Notes: a model not told the origin generated them from the letters alone. A DNA stretch of 64,000 nucleotides from Pisaster brevispinus (GCA_023634235.1 JAMKCF010000018.1:11110768-11174767), one strand, 5' to 3'. Counted from the first letter of the stretch, positions 33,290 to 45,332 are shown. A program made the numbers and translations.

Positions 33290-34490
33290 CATTTTATGTC
33301 TTTCTTTCAAAACTGGGCCAGTCATTCTAATTTATTTACAAATAAGCATTCGAGAATGTATGAAACTTTCAATTAAAAGTATTATACAGGATTGTGAAAG
33401 ATAAAAACATAATTAGATATGAAAGCTTACCAACTATGAAATTCATACTAGAACCATTTTTTTTTCTGTGAAATATTTCCCTCTGAAATGTAGTCATTTT
33501 CGAGAAAACTGTATCCGAAAACCTTAAAAACAAAACAAAAAATAAAACAAACTCAACAGCTGATTTCGGTTGTTTCAACCACAAAGTTGTGTATAATAGG
33601 CCTATTTACCTTTTTTCTTCTGACTCAAACAACGGCTTAAGCCCACTTTTGTATAGGTTTGTTACTTCATGTATGGTTGCTCAGACAAAACATGAACTTT
33701 GACTTTGACTTTATTTTGTCAGCTCTACAAATCCTGTAATACCGTTGAATTTCTACCAACAATTTCGAAAAAGTGCAGCCTGTTTACCAATCAGTGTTAC
33801 ATCATAGGTCTAACTTCTAGTCTGACCGAGAGCCGCGTAAGTTTATTCAGAATATTAAGTCCAGGAGCTTGCTGATTGGATTTGGGGTCAAGTTTAGCAA
33901 AACAAGAGCCTGCCCCGCAGTCAGAGTTTGTCCGCCTCTGTGACTGTACTTCACGTACACTAGTCCCCAAATCAAATTCATACTGACTCGATCAATCAGG
34001 CTGACTCAATACACTAGTAACATCTTCCCAATCAAAATGAGGGGCCTGGCTTATTCAAATTTATGTATGTATGTGACCCGGTTTCCACAAGAAGTGAATC
34101 AATTTGGGTCTCATGGGACGTAGAGGGTCGACACGATCCAGTAGTGAGATTAATAAAATCCTCGATGCGTATAATCATCCCGACTTCCGAATATTTTATA
34201 AAAATAACACTGGCTCGGATTGTCAATACTCAAAACGAAACCCTATATCTCTATAGGATCCACTGAGGTAGCGCGATCGCAACCTACTGACAGATCGAGT
34301 CCTGCTCGGATGGTAGAAGTATACGACTTGATTGCAGTCGTATAAATACGAGATTCCTGACCAGATTGAACAAAAACAGCATCTGATGTGAAGATGTGTG
34401 CGCTCCTGTGTAGGACAACATGCATTGTATTGAAATATGTGGAAGGTATTACTTACAGATGACCCCATATGTTTCATCCCACGCAGACTG
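33290..34490. other. Unassigned sequence
   Basis: No exon is supported. A short stretch at 34,075-34,130 (GACCCGGTTTCCAC, TGGGTCTCATGGGACG) may be a family F remnant. Confidence 0.4.
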
Positions 34491-34496
34491 TTATAT

Positions 34497-34720
34497 ACAA
34501 TCGACTCTCGTTAATACGAGCTCGGAAAATACGAGACGACGGTTTATACGAGGTATTTCACCGGTCCCGAACTGTCCTATGTGTGTTTCTATGCCTTTAA
34601 AAACGGAAGATACGAGCACGGTCGTAACTAGATCACAGATAATACGAGGTTTTTGTAGCGAGATCTGGACATATCTGGAAATATTGTTGTGTAACAAAAG
34701 CTTACCTCATGGTTGTGAAA
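34497..34720 (+). mobile_element. Possible pogo/Tigger-like element end
   Basis: CAATCGACTCTCGTTAATAC is followed by GAGCTCGGAAAATACGAG. TACGAG occurs five times within about 140 bp. Many pogo/Tigger ends have a similar CTCGTTATAACGA-type start with repeated subterminal motifs. The opposite terminus was not located. Confidence 0.3.
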
Positions 34721-35074
34721 AAAAGTCGTCCCGCTTGATATTGAATTACACAACACTTCCTCGATGCGCAACGTAACACCAGAAACATTTCACTAATTAC
34801 CACGATTTACATGCTACTTATCATGCACACTAGGGCGGTTACCAACGAAAATGAACGTTGGAACAATCTTTAATGGAAGAGAGAGGGTGAAGCATCGAAG
34901 GAGAAATGTTAATCGGCTCTTTTCTTGAAGATTTGGAAGTGCATCTAATTGAACTAAACAGCAAAATATTCAGTGGTTTTGGATACAGGCAAATGACAAA
35001 GTCAAACACAGATGAAACGCGGTATGGGATCAAGCAAGACGATAAGTGCATACAGGATACTTTGTGACAAAGGA

Positions 35075-35545
35075 GCTACAAATTGCTCTCTGGAGACGGA
35101 TGTTGATTTGATCAGTATGTGCTACCAACAATGACCTATAAAACATACAACGGCAAAACAGACAGCAAAATCTTTGAACAGCGAAAAGAGCAGTGGAGAG
35201 ATAGACGCTTCACATCTCAATTGGAAACTGGGTTACATTTACGGAAATATGAAAAGTGACAAACACGAGGACGAACTAGGCTAAATGGAGATGGGCTGGA
35301 CTGCCCGGAGAGCAGACAGTAGATGGACAACAAAACTAATGGATTGGCAACTAAGGACAGGGAAAAAAGAGAAGAAGCTGACAAAGAAGATGGAGGGTTG
35401 GCATAAGATTTTATGCAGGAACAGTTTGGACAAGAACAGCAAGAAATAGAGATAAATTACGTTACCACGAGGGCTGCATTCTACACTGCATGAACAAAAT
35501 CTAAATGAACGAACTTTTAGTGTTACCGTACGCGTCATGAACTGC
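35075..35545 (+). mobile_element. Decayed LINE 3' end, second lineage
   Basis: Blocks in shifting frames match the C terminus of RTE/jockey-like reverse transcriptases: YVLPTMTY near 35,115, then a WRWAGL block near 35,285, DSRWTTKLMDWQLRTGK near 35,310, and GTVWTRTARNRDK near 35,415 followed by EGCILHCMNK. Stops and frameshifts interrupt all of it. The sequence differs from the LINE at 6.5 kb, so two lineages left remnants here. Confidence 0.75.
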
Positions 35546-36020
35546 TTTGAACTGCTTTCAAGAAAATGTTTTTAACGCAACGATGAACTTTAGGAAGGTG
35601 TAAACTTGGAACAAACTCTTGCTTCCATGAACTGTCTTGCACCCCTCCCGTTTTCACTTCTCATCGTTCATCATAATTACGGAAATAAATTATCCAAACT
35701 CTCGCGGGATTTTGATCTGCAAATTTCCTCAGTCCTGGGTGTCGTCATGCTCAGTTAACAGATAGGGGTCAAGTGGAAGACCCTTCTTCCAAAACAGCAA
35801 TGAAGATCTCCGATACATGACGTCACCATTCAATGTTTGTAAACACAACGACATGACGTCATGGTCAGCATCGACCATAGCAAAAGCACAAGTTCAATTG
35901 ACATCATTACGTATGGTCAACATTTAGTAGGACCAAATCCCCATTGGATGAGTCGAGTAGGTTTGGTACGGAGAAACTCGACGGCGCTGTCTAAGGGATA
36001 AGTAATGTCTTCTGATTTTG
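35546..36020. other. Unassigned sequence with CRE-like pairs
   Basis: ATGACGTCA occurs at about 35,818 and 35,855 in a partly inverted arrangement. No exon is supported. Confidence 0.4.
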
Positions 36021-36024
36021 AGAT

Positions 36025-36262
36025 TTAGGCTATAAATTGCGTCTTGTTATGAAATGAATATGGTTGACAGACGATTTAAAAGTTGACTTTAATGACTGTG
36101 TGGGTTTTCTCCTACTTGTGAAATAACACGGTCTGTGGTTTTAGGATTAAATAAATTGATTGTACAAAATGGCGGACAATGTTAGTTCACGAAGCAAATT
36201 AGGAAAACCACACAATTTAGAGGGATGTTTGTGTAAATCATCTTTCCAACCTTATTTATTTC
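36025..36262. mobile_element. MITE family G
   Basis: GAAATGAATATGGTTGAC, GTGTGGGTTTTCTCC, GTGAAATAACACGGTCTG and ACAAAATGGCGGACAATGTT appear in order. The inverted half follows (GGAAAACCACACAATTTAG). Here the 21-bp hairpin seen at 19.04 kb is eroded. Confidence 0.7.
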
Positions 36263-36773
36263 ACAACTTACCTTTAAAACCCCAAAGCACATACTTCAAA
36301 GGCAGTTTCCCCTTTATAACCCCTTTAAAAAGTGCCCAATTGCCATAACCCCTTCAAGAAATGAGACAAAACAGGGTTCAAGCAATTACATTAATTCCAG
36401 GTAACAACAAACAACTCGATCAAGTGGAAACTTGGCATGCGGATAATGGATCGCACCTATTATAGAAATGAACTCCCGCACCAACATAAGTTTCGATTGA
36501 TCTGATTAGTTGTCATAGTAACCATGGTAAACACTTACTCACTCAATACCTGTTTGGGCTGTCACTTTCAAACGGCTCTGTATAATGTCCCGCCGTCAGT
36601 GACTTGCAGTTACCCTAAAAAAGTAAACTGCACTTTAAGAAATTCAATTCTGCTGAAGCATTTTTGCGATCGTACTTAATGCCTTTGTCTAACTCAGAGG
36701 CACGTTTTTCATGGCAATATTGCTCCATGGTTTGACTGACACAAATTGATCTTGAATGTTTCGCAGCACAGAT

Positions 36774-36925
36774 AAACAAACGCTTCAAAGGGATGTTAAA
36801 TCGGTTCAAAGGGCCCACCTGTTTTATCTTGAACAACCCACAATTTTGCTCTGGGCAGGAAATTTGTACAGAAATAGGATCCCATATTTAGTGTTATATT
36901 ATTATATTACTCCAAAAGGTGCCCA
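36774..36925 (+). repeat. 152-bp direct repeat, left copy
   Basis: It runs from AAACAAACGCTTCAAAGG to CTCCAAAAGGTGCCCA. The right copy is at 37,102-37,257 and differs by a few substitutions and a longer T run. Confidence 0.95.
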
Positions 36926-37101
36926 TCCATGTGTGCTGTATACAAAAATGAGACAAAACCCTATGGGGTAGAATTTCAAAAAATGGGTGAATTCGAAAAA
37001 ACACAATTTTCTTGAATTTGGCCTAACAACAAGCTTGTTACACTTTCAGTTATTAAATGCTGAAGTGTATAAACTCATAATATTTATACCAACTCATTTC
37101 A
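36926..37101 (+). repeat. 176-bp inverted insert between direct repeats
   Basis: It is the reverse complement of 33,098-33,283. At the left junction the two sequences share CA. At the right junction they share a short run of A. It lacks terminal inverted repeats. Confidence 0.9.
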
Positions 37102-37257
37102 AAACAAACGCTTCAAAGGGATGTTAAATCGGTTCAAAGGGCCCACCTGTTTTATCTTGAACAACCCACAATTTCGCTCTGGGCAGGAAATTCGTACAGA
37201 AATAGGATCCCATATTTTTTTTTAGTGTTATATTATTCATACTCCAAAAGGTGCCCA
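37102..37257 (+). repeat. 152-bp direct repeat, right copy
   Basis: The second copy of 36,774-36,925, starting AAACAAACGCTTC and ending GGTGCCCA, after which flanking sequence diverges. Confidence 0.95.
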
Positions 37258-37518
37258 GCTTTGTTCAAAAATATTTCTGTTAAGCTGATTAAATGAAGTT
37301 GGCCACAACGTGTAGCCTGGAGGCAGTTCAATTAACGTTGTAAGCAGTATAGATGGTAACCACATTGACAGGGAACCAACCATAAACAACAGACACTCCG
37401 TGGTTGACTGGGAACTATGTTAAATTTGCATCTGAATAAAGCAGTAACCGATGTGTGTAAAGCACTGAATACCCGGTAGTTTCCCCAAGTCATGTGGGGG
37501 GAAAAGAAGAAAAAAATA

Positions 37519-37605
37519 AAACTGTATTACTCGGGTTGGATTAGAATCCAGGACCTTTGTCTTTCTAGAGCAGATGTCTTACTACTAGACCACGGAGATT
37601 GCACC
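37519..37605 (-). mobile_element. tRNA-like SINE head
   Basis: The minus strand reads CTCCGTGGTCTAGTAGTAAG, an A-box-like start, then an anticodon-arm-like region and GGTCCTGGATTCTAATCC, a degraded B box. A plus-strand B-box word (AGTTCGAATCCC) lies just beyond at 37,619. The T loop is mutated, so a functional tRNA is unlikely. Confidence 0.5.
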
Positions 37606-37629
37606 GCAGCTAGAGGCAGTTCGAATCCC

Positions 37630-38060
37630 AATTAAACAGAGTGTACCGCGTAGTATGCTTTGGCATATATTAAAACATATTCATTATTTGGAACAGCTGT
37701 TTCGTGGGGAGCTGTCTTCGGTTGAAACGTTGCCTTCTGACCTTACCTTGATATCTGTTCACGAATAATGTGTTCTTTTCTAGTCCGATATCCTAGTCTG
37801 ATTCTGAAACTGCGGTGTCCCATTACCCCCATTGGACGTTTATAGAATATCTACTTACAACCATGGAGGTTTTTTGTGACTATCTTGTTACACGTGCTGG
37901 GCATTTATTGATATATTCAGTCAACAATGGACATGGACAAAGAATCCGCGATTCTAGGCAAAACACATCTGAAATATTCAAAAACGTAGTCAATCCCCTT
38001 TCGGAGTTAGTTCTGAGAAATGCAAACACAGACACTCTGTAAAAAGTCAACATCTTACTG
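37630..38060. other. Unassigned sequence
   Basis: Nothing supportable. A 75-codon frame (37,815-38,042) has no motif. Confidence 0.4.
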
Positions 38061-38069
38061 CGTAAACCA

Positions 38070-38270
38070 GATTGTTTTTTTTTTCTTCTTCTCCTTTTCC
38101 TTTTATTTTTATATCTTTATTTGGGGGGGGGGGGGCAAGTTGGGGCAAAGGCAGTTTATTGTGTTGTATCGAATCATTCACTTGCGCATTCACTTCGATC
38201 TCTTGTGGTGGTGGTGGTGGGGGGGGGGTGTCGGAACGATGTAGATGCCGACCCCCCCCCCCCCCTCCTC
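38070..38270. repeat. Low-complexity cluster (T-rich, G13, GTG, G10, C14)
   Basis: Within 200 bp lie a T/C-rich stretch, G13 (38,123-38,135), a GTG repeat running into G10 (38,219-38,228), and C14 (38,252-38,265). Overlapping open frames here are artefacts. Confidence 0.9.
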
Positions 38271-38289
38271 CCGGTTATGCCACCGGAGA

Positions 38290-41050
38290 AAGGGATTGAA
38301 TGGAATGGGTTCGTGAAATTTTACGTTTTGTATTAATTGCTGCTCGTAGCACTATTTTTACGTTGCTCCATCTTGTAACCAACATATCGAATGAACTCTA
38401 AACATGCAGTCAAGTGGTCTAACAAGTTGGAGATCTATCAAGCACTTTCAGCGTACGTTGTTTTAATCCTGTCATTTGAAGAAGAAGGGGATAAAGTGAT
38501 TTGCATACATGAAAATGCTCGTTTTATAGTTAGAACTATTCGGCTAACTTATTCAAATGAGGTGACCTTCAAAAAGGTCTTTATTATTTATGGATTTGCC
38601 CCCGTTCAAAATTATTTTGATTGATGTATTCATTGCAAGTTTTAGACCTTGCATTGTTTTGAGATGGGAAAATGTATATATATTAAATACATATATATTT
38701 TGGCTGAAGACTCTGCTACGGTCGAAGATGTCAAGCCACTAAATTAGGAGTCAGTTCTGGTATGATTTTTATAATCAGCAGTGAGCTTACTCCTTTCTCC
38801 TTGTTGTACTTTCCTTTCAAATACTACAACAAGATAATTGATTTTATTTTTTCATAAAAACCTTTAACGAGATTAACATTAATTTAAAAGCTTTGAAAGC
38901 TAGCTCTGCCTGACTTGAATGAAAAGGGTATTCACTGGCAAACAAGGAAAAAGGATGTTCGTAAACTCGATGAAAACTAATTGAATTTGCTCTTGAAACG
39001 AGTTTTTCACGTTCTTTGCACGTACTCAATGAAGTGAACATAATTCACTTTCTCCATACTATAACATTGCTTTGTCACATTGGAAGGACAGCGATCCAAC
39101 CAGCTTCCTTATGCTGGTTGTACTTTAACAATTGGCTCGTTGTAACCAGTTTGCTTTATGAAAAAAGGAGAAACAAATGTACATAAGAAGAAGGAATATA
39201 TTCTTAACAAGTACATCATTTCTTGGTTACTAATTGCACTAATAGCCTACACTTATCAGCAATGGTCAACTAGTACATTCCTTTAAACCCATATTTTTCA
39301 TATTTAATATTAAAACCCTGAAACTAGGCACATTTTCAGCACACGCTGACATATTTTAATGCTTCCACTGTCTTAACCACATCGTAACTGGTCAGCTCAT
39401 ATGCCATGATATCCTAAGCTGGACCATGCCACTCGTCCTAGAGGGGGTGAGATAGGACAGTGATTTGATTAGAATATGAAGGACACAACTCTGCAAGCTT
39501 CCTCTGTCTGCAAAATTGGTCCGTTAACTGTCTATGGTAGATGAACCAACTTATATCAAAGTGCACATTTAAGCCGACGTCATGTTACACTTGGGCGTGG
39601 TCTTGAGAGGAGGGGTCTCGAGAAAAAAGAAAAAGAAAGATTAATGCTCCCCCATACCGAAAAAAAAATAAAAATAAATCGTGTGGCAAACCACAAATTC
39701 TCTTCTCTGAGGTAGACGACAAACTGACTTCACTGCCCAATATGTCAAAGCCCCCTTCTTATACTAATTTGTTATTTTGACAGCGTAATCAACTAGTGAT
39801 ATCACTCAGGTGTGTCTCCTGTCATTTACAAAGCTAATCTTTCTAAATAACAATAAGTAAATTGGTTGCCCATCAATTTGTATACCCTTTCATAGAAACT
39901 AAAAACATCCACCCTGACGAACTGCAGAAAAAGAAAAAAAAACACGGTGATGAATTGAGAAAATACTTTCCTTTTGAGTTGAAAAGATAATATATTTGTA
40001 CAATAAATTGAGCACCCCAACCCTCGACTGATGGAGCACTTTCGTAATATTTATTCTTTTGGAATGCCAGCTGTTTCCGTGGAGATGCCCAAAACAGCAA
40101 TACTGTTTTGTATAAAATAGCATGCATTTCAAACATAGATATTAATTGCTTTGAAAACATGTCACAATGCGCAGGCCCATTGTTCACAAAACCCGCATTG
40201 TACCTGAAGACTGCAGTCATCATTGACTCCTACACAATGTTTGATTACATCTTAAATCAACCAAATAAAAAGCAGTTCAAATTGAAAAAAATCTCGTGGG
40301 ACCTTCTTTCCCGAAATTGACAGAATTATTGATTGTTTAATTTTGACCAAACATTGTTGCTTGCCTGCCACGGTCAGTATGCGGAAACATTGATCAAGTT
40401 TATGTTTGGTAACAGAAGTCTCTTGTTAATTGTATCGCAAGGGTGTACACTCGAATAATCTTCTGTGATGTGCATCGAATCCTCCGCAGTTGGTTTGTTT
40501 ATAAATTGCAAAGCAAGTTTACACCTTTCTGTTTATCTGTGTTTATACATGTCCCAGAAAACAGACTAATAAGTAAGTCGCAAATCAAATGGGAAGGCGG
40601 ACGAAGCGATAATGGACAGGTTGTATGTTTGTGTTTTATGTAAATTTACGTGACTTGTCTTTTTGAGAAATGTGCTAGCTGTATCAATCGCCGAACGGTC
40701 CGACTGAAACATAATTTGTGTGTGTGACTGGGTTAATGCTTAACCTGGCTGGATTAACTGTATTTAAGAACGATTCATGCCCCGACAAAACTATTTGTTT
40801 CAACGATTGTTTTACTGTATGTAAGCAAAAAGTTTGAAGTTTACTTTGTTTCAACTTAACTTTAATTTGAAATCCAAAGTGTTTCACAGTAAAACTGAAA
40901 GACGGAGAATCCTGGTCGAAGACATACAATTTGATTCTTGGCAAATGGTTTTAGATTTTGTAAAAGAATTTCTGGCTTAAAAAATGTAATAGCTAATAGA
41001 CGAGGCCTTAGTAAAATTAGAAAACGAGTGGACGAATAACTTACTTAAAC
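38290..41050. other. Unassigned AT-rich sequence
   Basis: No repeat family seen elsewhere in the window and no convincing exon. A small hairpin (AACCAGC/GCTGGTT) lies near 39,100. Confidence 0.45.
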
Positions 41051-41059
41051 ACGTAATCC

Positions 41060-41395
41060 CCTAAAAAATAAAATAAAATAAAATAACTAAATAAAATAAA
41101 TGAATATATAAACAAATAATATATAAAAACAATTAAACCAACACATGAATAAATATATAAATAAAACAAATAAACAAACAAATAAATACATACATACATA
41201 ATTAAATAAATAGATTGATAAATAATGAAATAGAACAAATGACTAAAAAACAAATAATAAACAAAAATAAACAAACAGGCCCAGCACAATTTGAGTAATA
41301 AAACAATTAAATAAAACAAAACTATACAAAATAATAATTTTAAACATAAGAAAAACAAACCAGTTCAAAAATAAAGTAGAATAAAATACATATCA
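41060..41395. repeat. (AAAT)n/(AAAC)n-rich tract
   Basis: About 335 bp of degenerate AAAT, AAAC and ACAT tetramers. The minus-strand hydrophobic open frame here is a product of this composition. Confidence 0.85.
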
Positions 41396-41617
41396 TTAAG
41401 GTCGGCAAGAGAAGCCATTTTGAAAACAAATTTTGCTGACTTTCCTTTTTAAAATTTTTTTTAAAGGATTTGGACAAGTCGGAAAATAGGGACGAACCAC
41501 TTTAATGACAAACGCGATTCCAATATATATTTGAGGGTAAATCCCTTCACATTTAGTAGATCAGTGAGCATGCCGTGAAGTTATAAGACGGGAGGGGCAA
41601 TTTATATGGAGAGAAAC

Positions 41618-41630
41618 GGGGGGGGGGGGG
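41618..41630. repeat. Poly-G tract (G13)
   Basis: Thirteen G followed by a purine-rich GAAAGAAAGAA stretch. Confidence 0.95.
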
Positions 41631-42137
41631 ATAAAGAAAGAAAGAATGGAGGATAGGAAGAGGGAAACAGATATCAAACGTGAAGTGACCTCGACCTATA
41701 TAACACTTCATATGTAGGTTAGGTGCACTTTACGTACAAATGACACTTTGTCACATTAAGCCGGTCGCACTGACATTGTGATGCAAATAGGATAATATTG
41801 TCTAACCTTGTGTCTGGTCGCAAACCAAATTAATATTGATTTCGACAGTTGCAGGGCAGTATCAAGGAACATGTGTTATTTACCCAACCTTGTTATCTCC
41901 CGATGCTCATAATTATGACTGCACTGTTGTATATGATTTTTATGTATCTGGGAAACAAAAAAGAAGACAAAATCTAAGTCCAATGGTTATTTTGTTCATA
42001 CCAGTACCAATTCTTCAGACAAACGTTTTAGTCTGGAATACTGACAAAACATTGCACAACATAAAGTGTAATTTAAACTTGTCTTTACTGAAACAGAACC
42101 ACAGATTTTGATAATTTGTTCACATTTTGATTTTATT

Positions 42138-42440
42138 TGGCTTTCGTGGCCAAGCAGTCTAGTTCACCGGTCCAAAGCTCTGCTGTTGTCAGCAGCAGAG
42201 TGCGGGTTCGAATCCCAGTCATGACACGCGTGCCCTTGATCAAGGCACTTACCATAATTGCTTCTTAAACAGTTGGGAAGGTAGTGCACTCTGCTCTACC
42301 AACCAGGCTCCTAGTGGATGATACCCATGCCTACATCCTTACGGACTGTGAAGGGGGTTACCCTGTTTCAGCCCCATGAAGAGCTGGCATCGTGACGCTG
42401 GTTTCAGTTGATTTGGGTCGACAGCCCACATCAAAGTAAA
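42138..42440 (+). mobile_element. tRNA-derived SINE, family B
   Basis: The head has an A box (CGTGGCCAAGCAGTCTAG) and a perfect B box (GGGTTCGAATCCC). The body is CTTGATCAAGGCACTTACC, CAACCAGGCTCCTAGTGG, GGGGGTTACCCTGTTTCAGC and TTGATTTGGGTCGACAGC. Minus-strand copies are at 44.8 and 59.3 kb. Confidence 0.88.
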
Positions 42441-42797
42441 GCACCCACCTGGAAGGGGTCGGTGTTAGACGATTTCTCATAAAAAAATAAATACTTAAGT
42501 AAATACAACTGAAAATAAATTGTTATACCTTTAATGTTGTGGGGTAAAGGTCTTAAATAAATCAAATATGCAATAAACCCGGGCACCTGTTTGCAGAAAT
42601 GTCTGGCATTTATCATGATGTGACATTACGAACCGTACCGGTAATTAATGGTGCCATGTACACGTTTAATTACAAGCTTTCCTCTATGAAAAAACAAGCA
42701 CATACACAAATAAATGAATAAATAAATAATAATGATAATATTAGCAAAATAAAAGTAAACAGATTATACAAATGCAGCGACCCGATGACTACTCTCT

Positions 42798-42817
42798 CTC
42801 TCTGTCTCTCTCTCTGA
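42798..42817. repeat. (CT)n microsatellite
   Basis: CTCTCTCTCTG followed by TCTCTCTCTCTG. Confidence 0.9.
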
Positions 42818-42829
42818 TTGTCCTTCAAA

Positions 42830-43780
42830 TTCTACGATGTGCATTGGGTAAGATTAAAGTATAAATGTTCCACTTGACTACAACCGGTTGACCTTAAACT
42901 TCTGCATGTTTTTTGTTTCATGATGGGTCAAGAAGGATTTGAAACTTTGCATGGTGGGAGTACAATCAATGGAGATTTGGTGGGACACCATGGTGGATAT
43001 ATACATTTATTGTGAGTGTTCGTTCTGAGAAGAACCGGTTCTTTTTACGACTCTCTTCTTTGAACCTTCACCTCCCACGAGATTTATGCACATGGTGCCA
43101 CCGCAAACCTCCTTGATGATGTTGGGTCAGACAAAGCGATTACTGGTCTTTGACATTCACCAATGTTCCCCGCGGAAATAAATTTATGTTTATGTCATTT
43201 AAACAGCATACATAACTTGTGTTATGACTTCCCTCAACCTATTTGCCTAATGCCTATTTAGTCCCACACACAGTCAAATGGCTGTTTGTCGATACGTATG
43301 CGCCTTGAGCGACTGCTTTTTACTGACATTATAAAACAGTAGGTTCTCAGTTTGGAAACTTGAGGACTTTTATTTCTGAGGCGGTCTCCTCAACAAACTA
43401 CTTAATTGTTAGAGGCAGGGATGGATTTCTATCTTAGGGTTAAGAGCTGATTCAGGAAACCGTTTAAAGTTACTCTGAACATCCATTAAAATGCAAAACG
43501 CAGATTTTGTTTTTCTCTAGTTCAAGGACTGTGTTTTGTTCTTTTACAGTTTAACTTAAGTACAAAACAGAAGTACGATGCATAAATGATACCATTTAAT
43601 TAGCGATGATGATGGAATGACGAAATACGAAGCCACATGTAACGATTAACACTAGTAAGAGAATATTAAAGTACACTTATAAACATGAATGGTAACAAAA
43701 AAAATTATGGCATCAAAATTTGCAGTCCTTTTTAAACTTGATGTGACCATGATATTGGGTGTTTTCAGTCTTCATTATTC
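42830..43780. other. Unassigned sequence
   Basis: One short family D scrap (TTACTGGTCTTTGACATTCACC, 43,140-43,161). Otherwise nothing is supported. Confidence 0.45.
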
Positions 43781-43794
43781 AGCAGAATTAGTCA

Positions 43795-44063
43795 TTTATA
43801 GCACTTACGCTTATAACACTTACACTTACACTTATAACACTTACACGTGTACGTTAAAATTAATAACACCCTGGGTGTTGTCACATACATATACCAAAAA
43901 AGAATATCATTTCACACGATTGGATGTTAAAAAGTACACAAACTTCTTCCAAAACAATTACATTGTTGTGATTTTAACATCTTATTATTTTGGTTCTCTC
44001 TTCGGTATCTAGTTGTGGCAACACCATGGTGTCAATTTTAACACCCCAGTTGTTGTAGTGTAC
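43795..44063. mobile_element. MITE family E with tandem-repeat left edge
   Basis: The left edge holds CTTATAACACTTACAC repeats (43,800-43,850). Then come GTTAAAATTAATAACACC and GGGTGTTGTCACATACA. The right end is CAACACCATGGTGTCAAT, TTTAACACCCCAGTTGTTG. The centre shares AACTTCTTCCAAAACAATT with the copy at 47.3 kb. Confidence 0.82.
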
Positions 44064-44159
44064 AGTGCATTGACGCACAACGCAAGTTTTGTCACAAATA
44101 ATGCTCATAAACATTGTCTGATGTTTTTTTGAAATTACTCTTCACCGATTATCATATCT

Positions 44160-44290
44160 TTCCTTCTTTCTTTCTTTAAAATAAAATGTTCTTTCGTTTT
44201 TATTTATTTAATTATTTATTAAATTATTTATTTAACTATTTTTTACCATGTATTTTTTTTGTTTGTTTATTTACTTATTTGTATTTTCGG
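44160..44290. repeat. T-rich (TTTA)n tract
   Basis: TTTC, TTTA and TTTAT units over about 130 bp. Confidence 0.85.
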
Positions 44291-44732
44291 GATGGGTAAA
44301 CTATGCTTAATGTTTAGTTGCTTTCACTATACACGGCTCAAATGTGAAGACCATCAAGAGGTGGTGCGAGATCCATAATGATTTTTATTCTTCATTTTCC
44401 GTCAGCTGCTTATTCTGTTGCCCTTTCAGCAATCACTAATCAACAGTTAACCCTTCGAAAATTATACTTGAAAGGTTTGTGTACTTTTGGTGCAGCTCTT
44501 TAATGCTTATTGTGTGACACAGTTTTCCTGTAATTACGGAAACTAATGATGACCTTACGCGTGAGGTAGTTATTAAAAGGTGGATTAGTCTAAAAGCTTT
44601 GTCCCTGTGTTGTGTACCAGTTTATCTTCATAGAAGCTGATCTATTAAGCTGCACTTTAATGGCGTGAAGGTTGGCGTGGTGAGGTATGTTTATGTCCAT
44701 TCGTTACAACGGGCGGTTTAGGTTGGCGTATT

Positions 44733-44750
44733 ATATATATATATATTTTT
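44733..44750. repeat. Short (TA)n tract
   Basis: TATATATATATATAT at the 3' edge of the adjoining SINE. Confidence 0.85.
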
Positions 44751-44755
44751 TTATG

Positions 44756-45082
44756 CAAGTCGCGAGACACACAAGGCCTGAAGGCCACTTCAAGGCGTGG
44801 GCTACAATCAACTATTTTTTTCCAGGGGCCGTTGCCACCTACTCCTGGGGCTGAAACAGGGTTACCCCCTTTACAGTCCATATGGATTTAGGCTTGGGTA
44901 TCATCCATCAGAAGCCTGGCTGGTAGAGCAGAAAGCACTACCTCCCCAACTTTACGAAGCAATCATGGTTAAGTGTCTTGCTAACGGACACAAGTGTCAC
45001 GACCGGGACTCGAACCCACACTCTGCTGATCAAACACCAGAGCTTGAATCCGGTGCTCTTAACCGCTACGCCATGACACGCC
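44756..45082 (-). mobile_element. tRNA-derived SINE, family B
   Basis: The minus-strand head ends at ATGGCGTAGCGGTTAAGAGC. The B box is TGGGTTCGAGTCCCGGTC, read from the plus-strand GACCGGGACTCGAACCCA. The body matches the copy at 42.1 kb. A family A copy in the opposite direction starts directly after it. Confidence 0.85.
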
Positions 45083-45089
45083 ACAAATA

Positions 45090-45332
45090 TATATTTCTTC
45101 CTCGCCTTTTACCTATGGGATCCCGGTTCGAATCCTACCAGCGCATTATGTGGATTGGGTTTTCAGTCCCTACCCTGACTGCGTGGGTTTTCCTTGAACT
45201 ACTTCTCTGGGGCTTTCCTCCAACATCTAAAACTGAAATGTTCTTCGTTGTTTTCTATCCGTTGGGTTCTCGGCTTGTGCAGTGATTAAGTTAACTTTTC
45301 TGAGAGTCCTTGGCTTCAGAAATGAAATGTTG
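45090..45332 (+). mobile_element. tRNA-derived SINE, family A, head shortened
   Basis: Starts within the tRNA-like head. The B box is GGTTCGAATCC, followed by ATTATGTGGATTGGGTTTTC, CTGCGTGGGTTTTCCTTG and GAGAGTCCTTGGCTTCAGA. Confidence 0.82.

Noticed and set aside
37519..37630. Functional tRNA gene
   Set aside because: B box mutated to ATTCTAATCC and no closed acceptor stem visible; more likely a SINE head.
41041..41358. 105-codon hydrophobic minus-strand frame resembling a membrane protein
   Set aside because: Composition follows from degenerate (AAAT)n; the Phe, Leu, Tyr and Ile content is a low-complexity artefact.
43689..44012. 107-codon plus-strand frame
   Set aside because: Most of it lies inside a family E MITE and its tandem-repeat edge.
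44733..44750. TATA promoter at the (TA)n tract
   Set aside because: It is a microsatellite at the tail of a minus-strand SINE, not a positioned TATA box.
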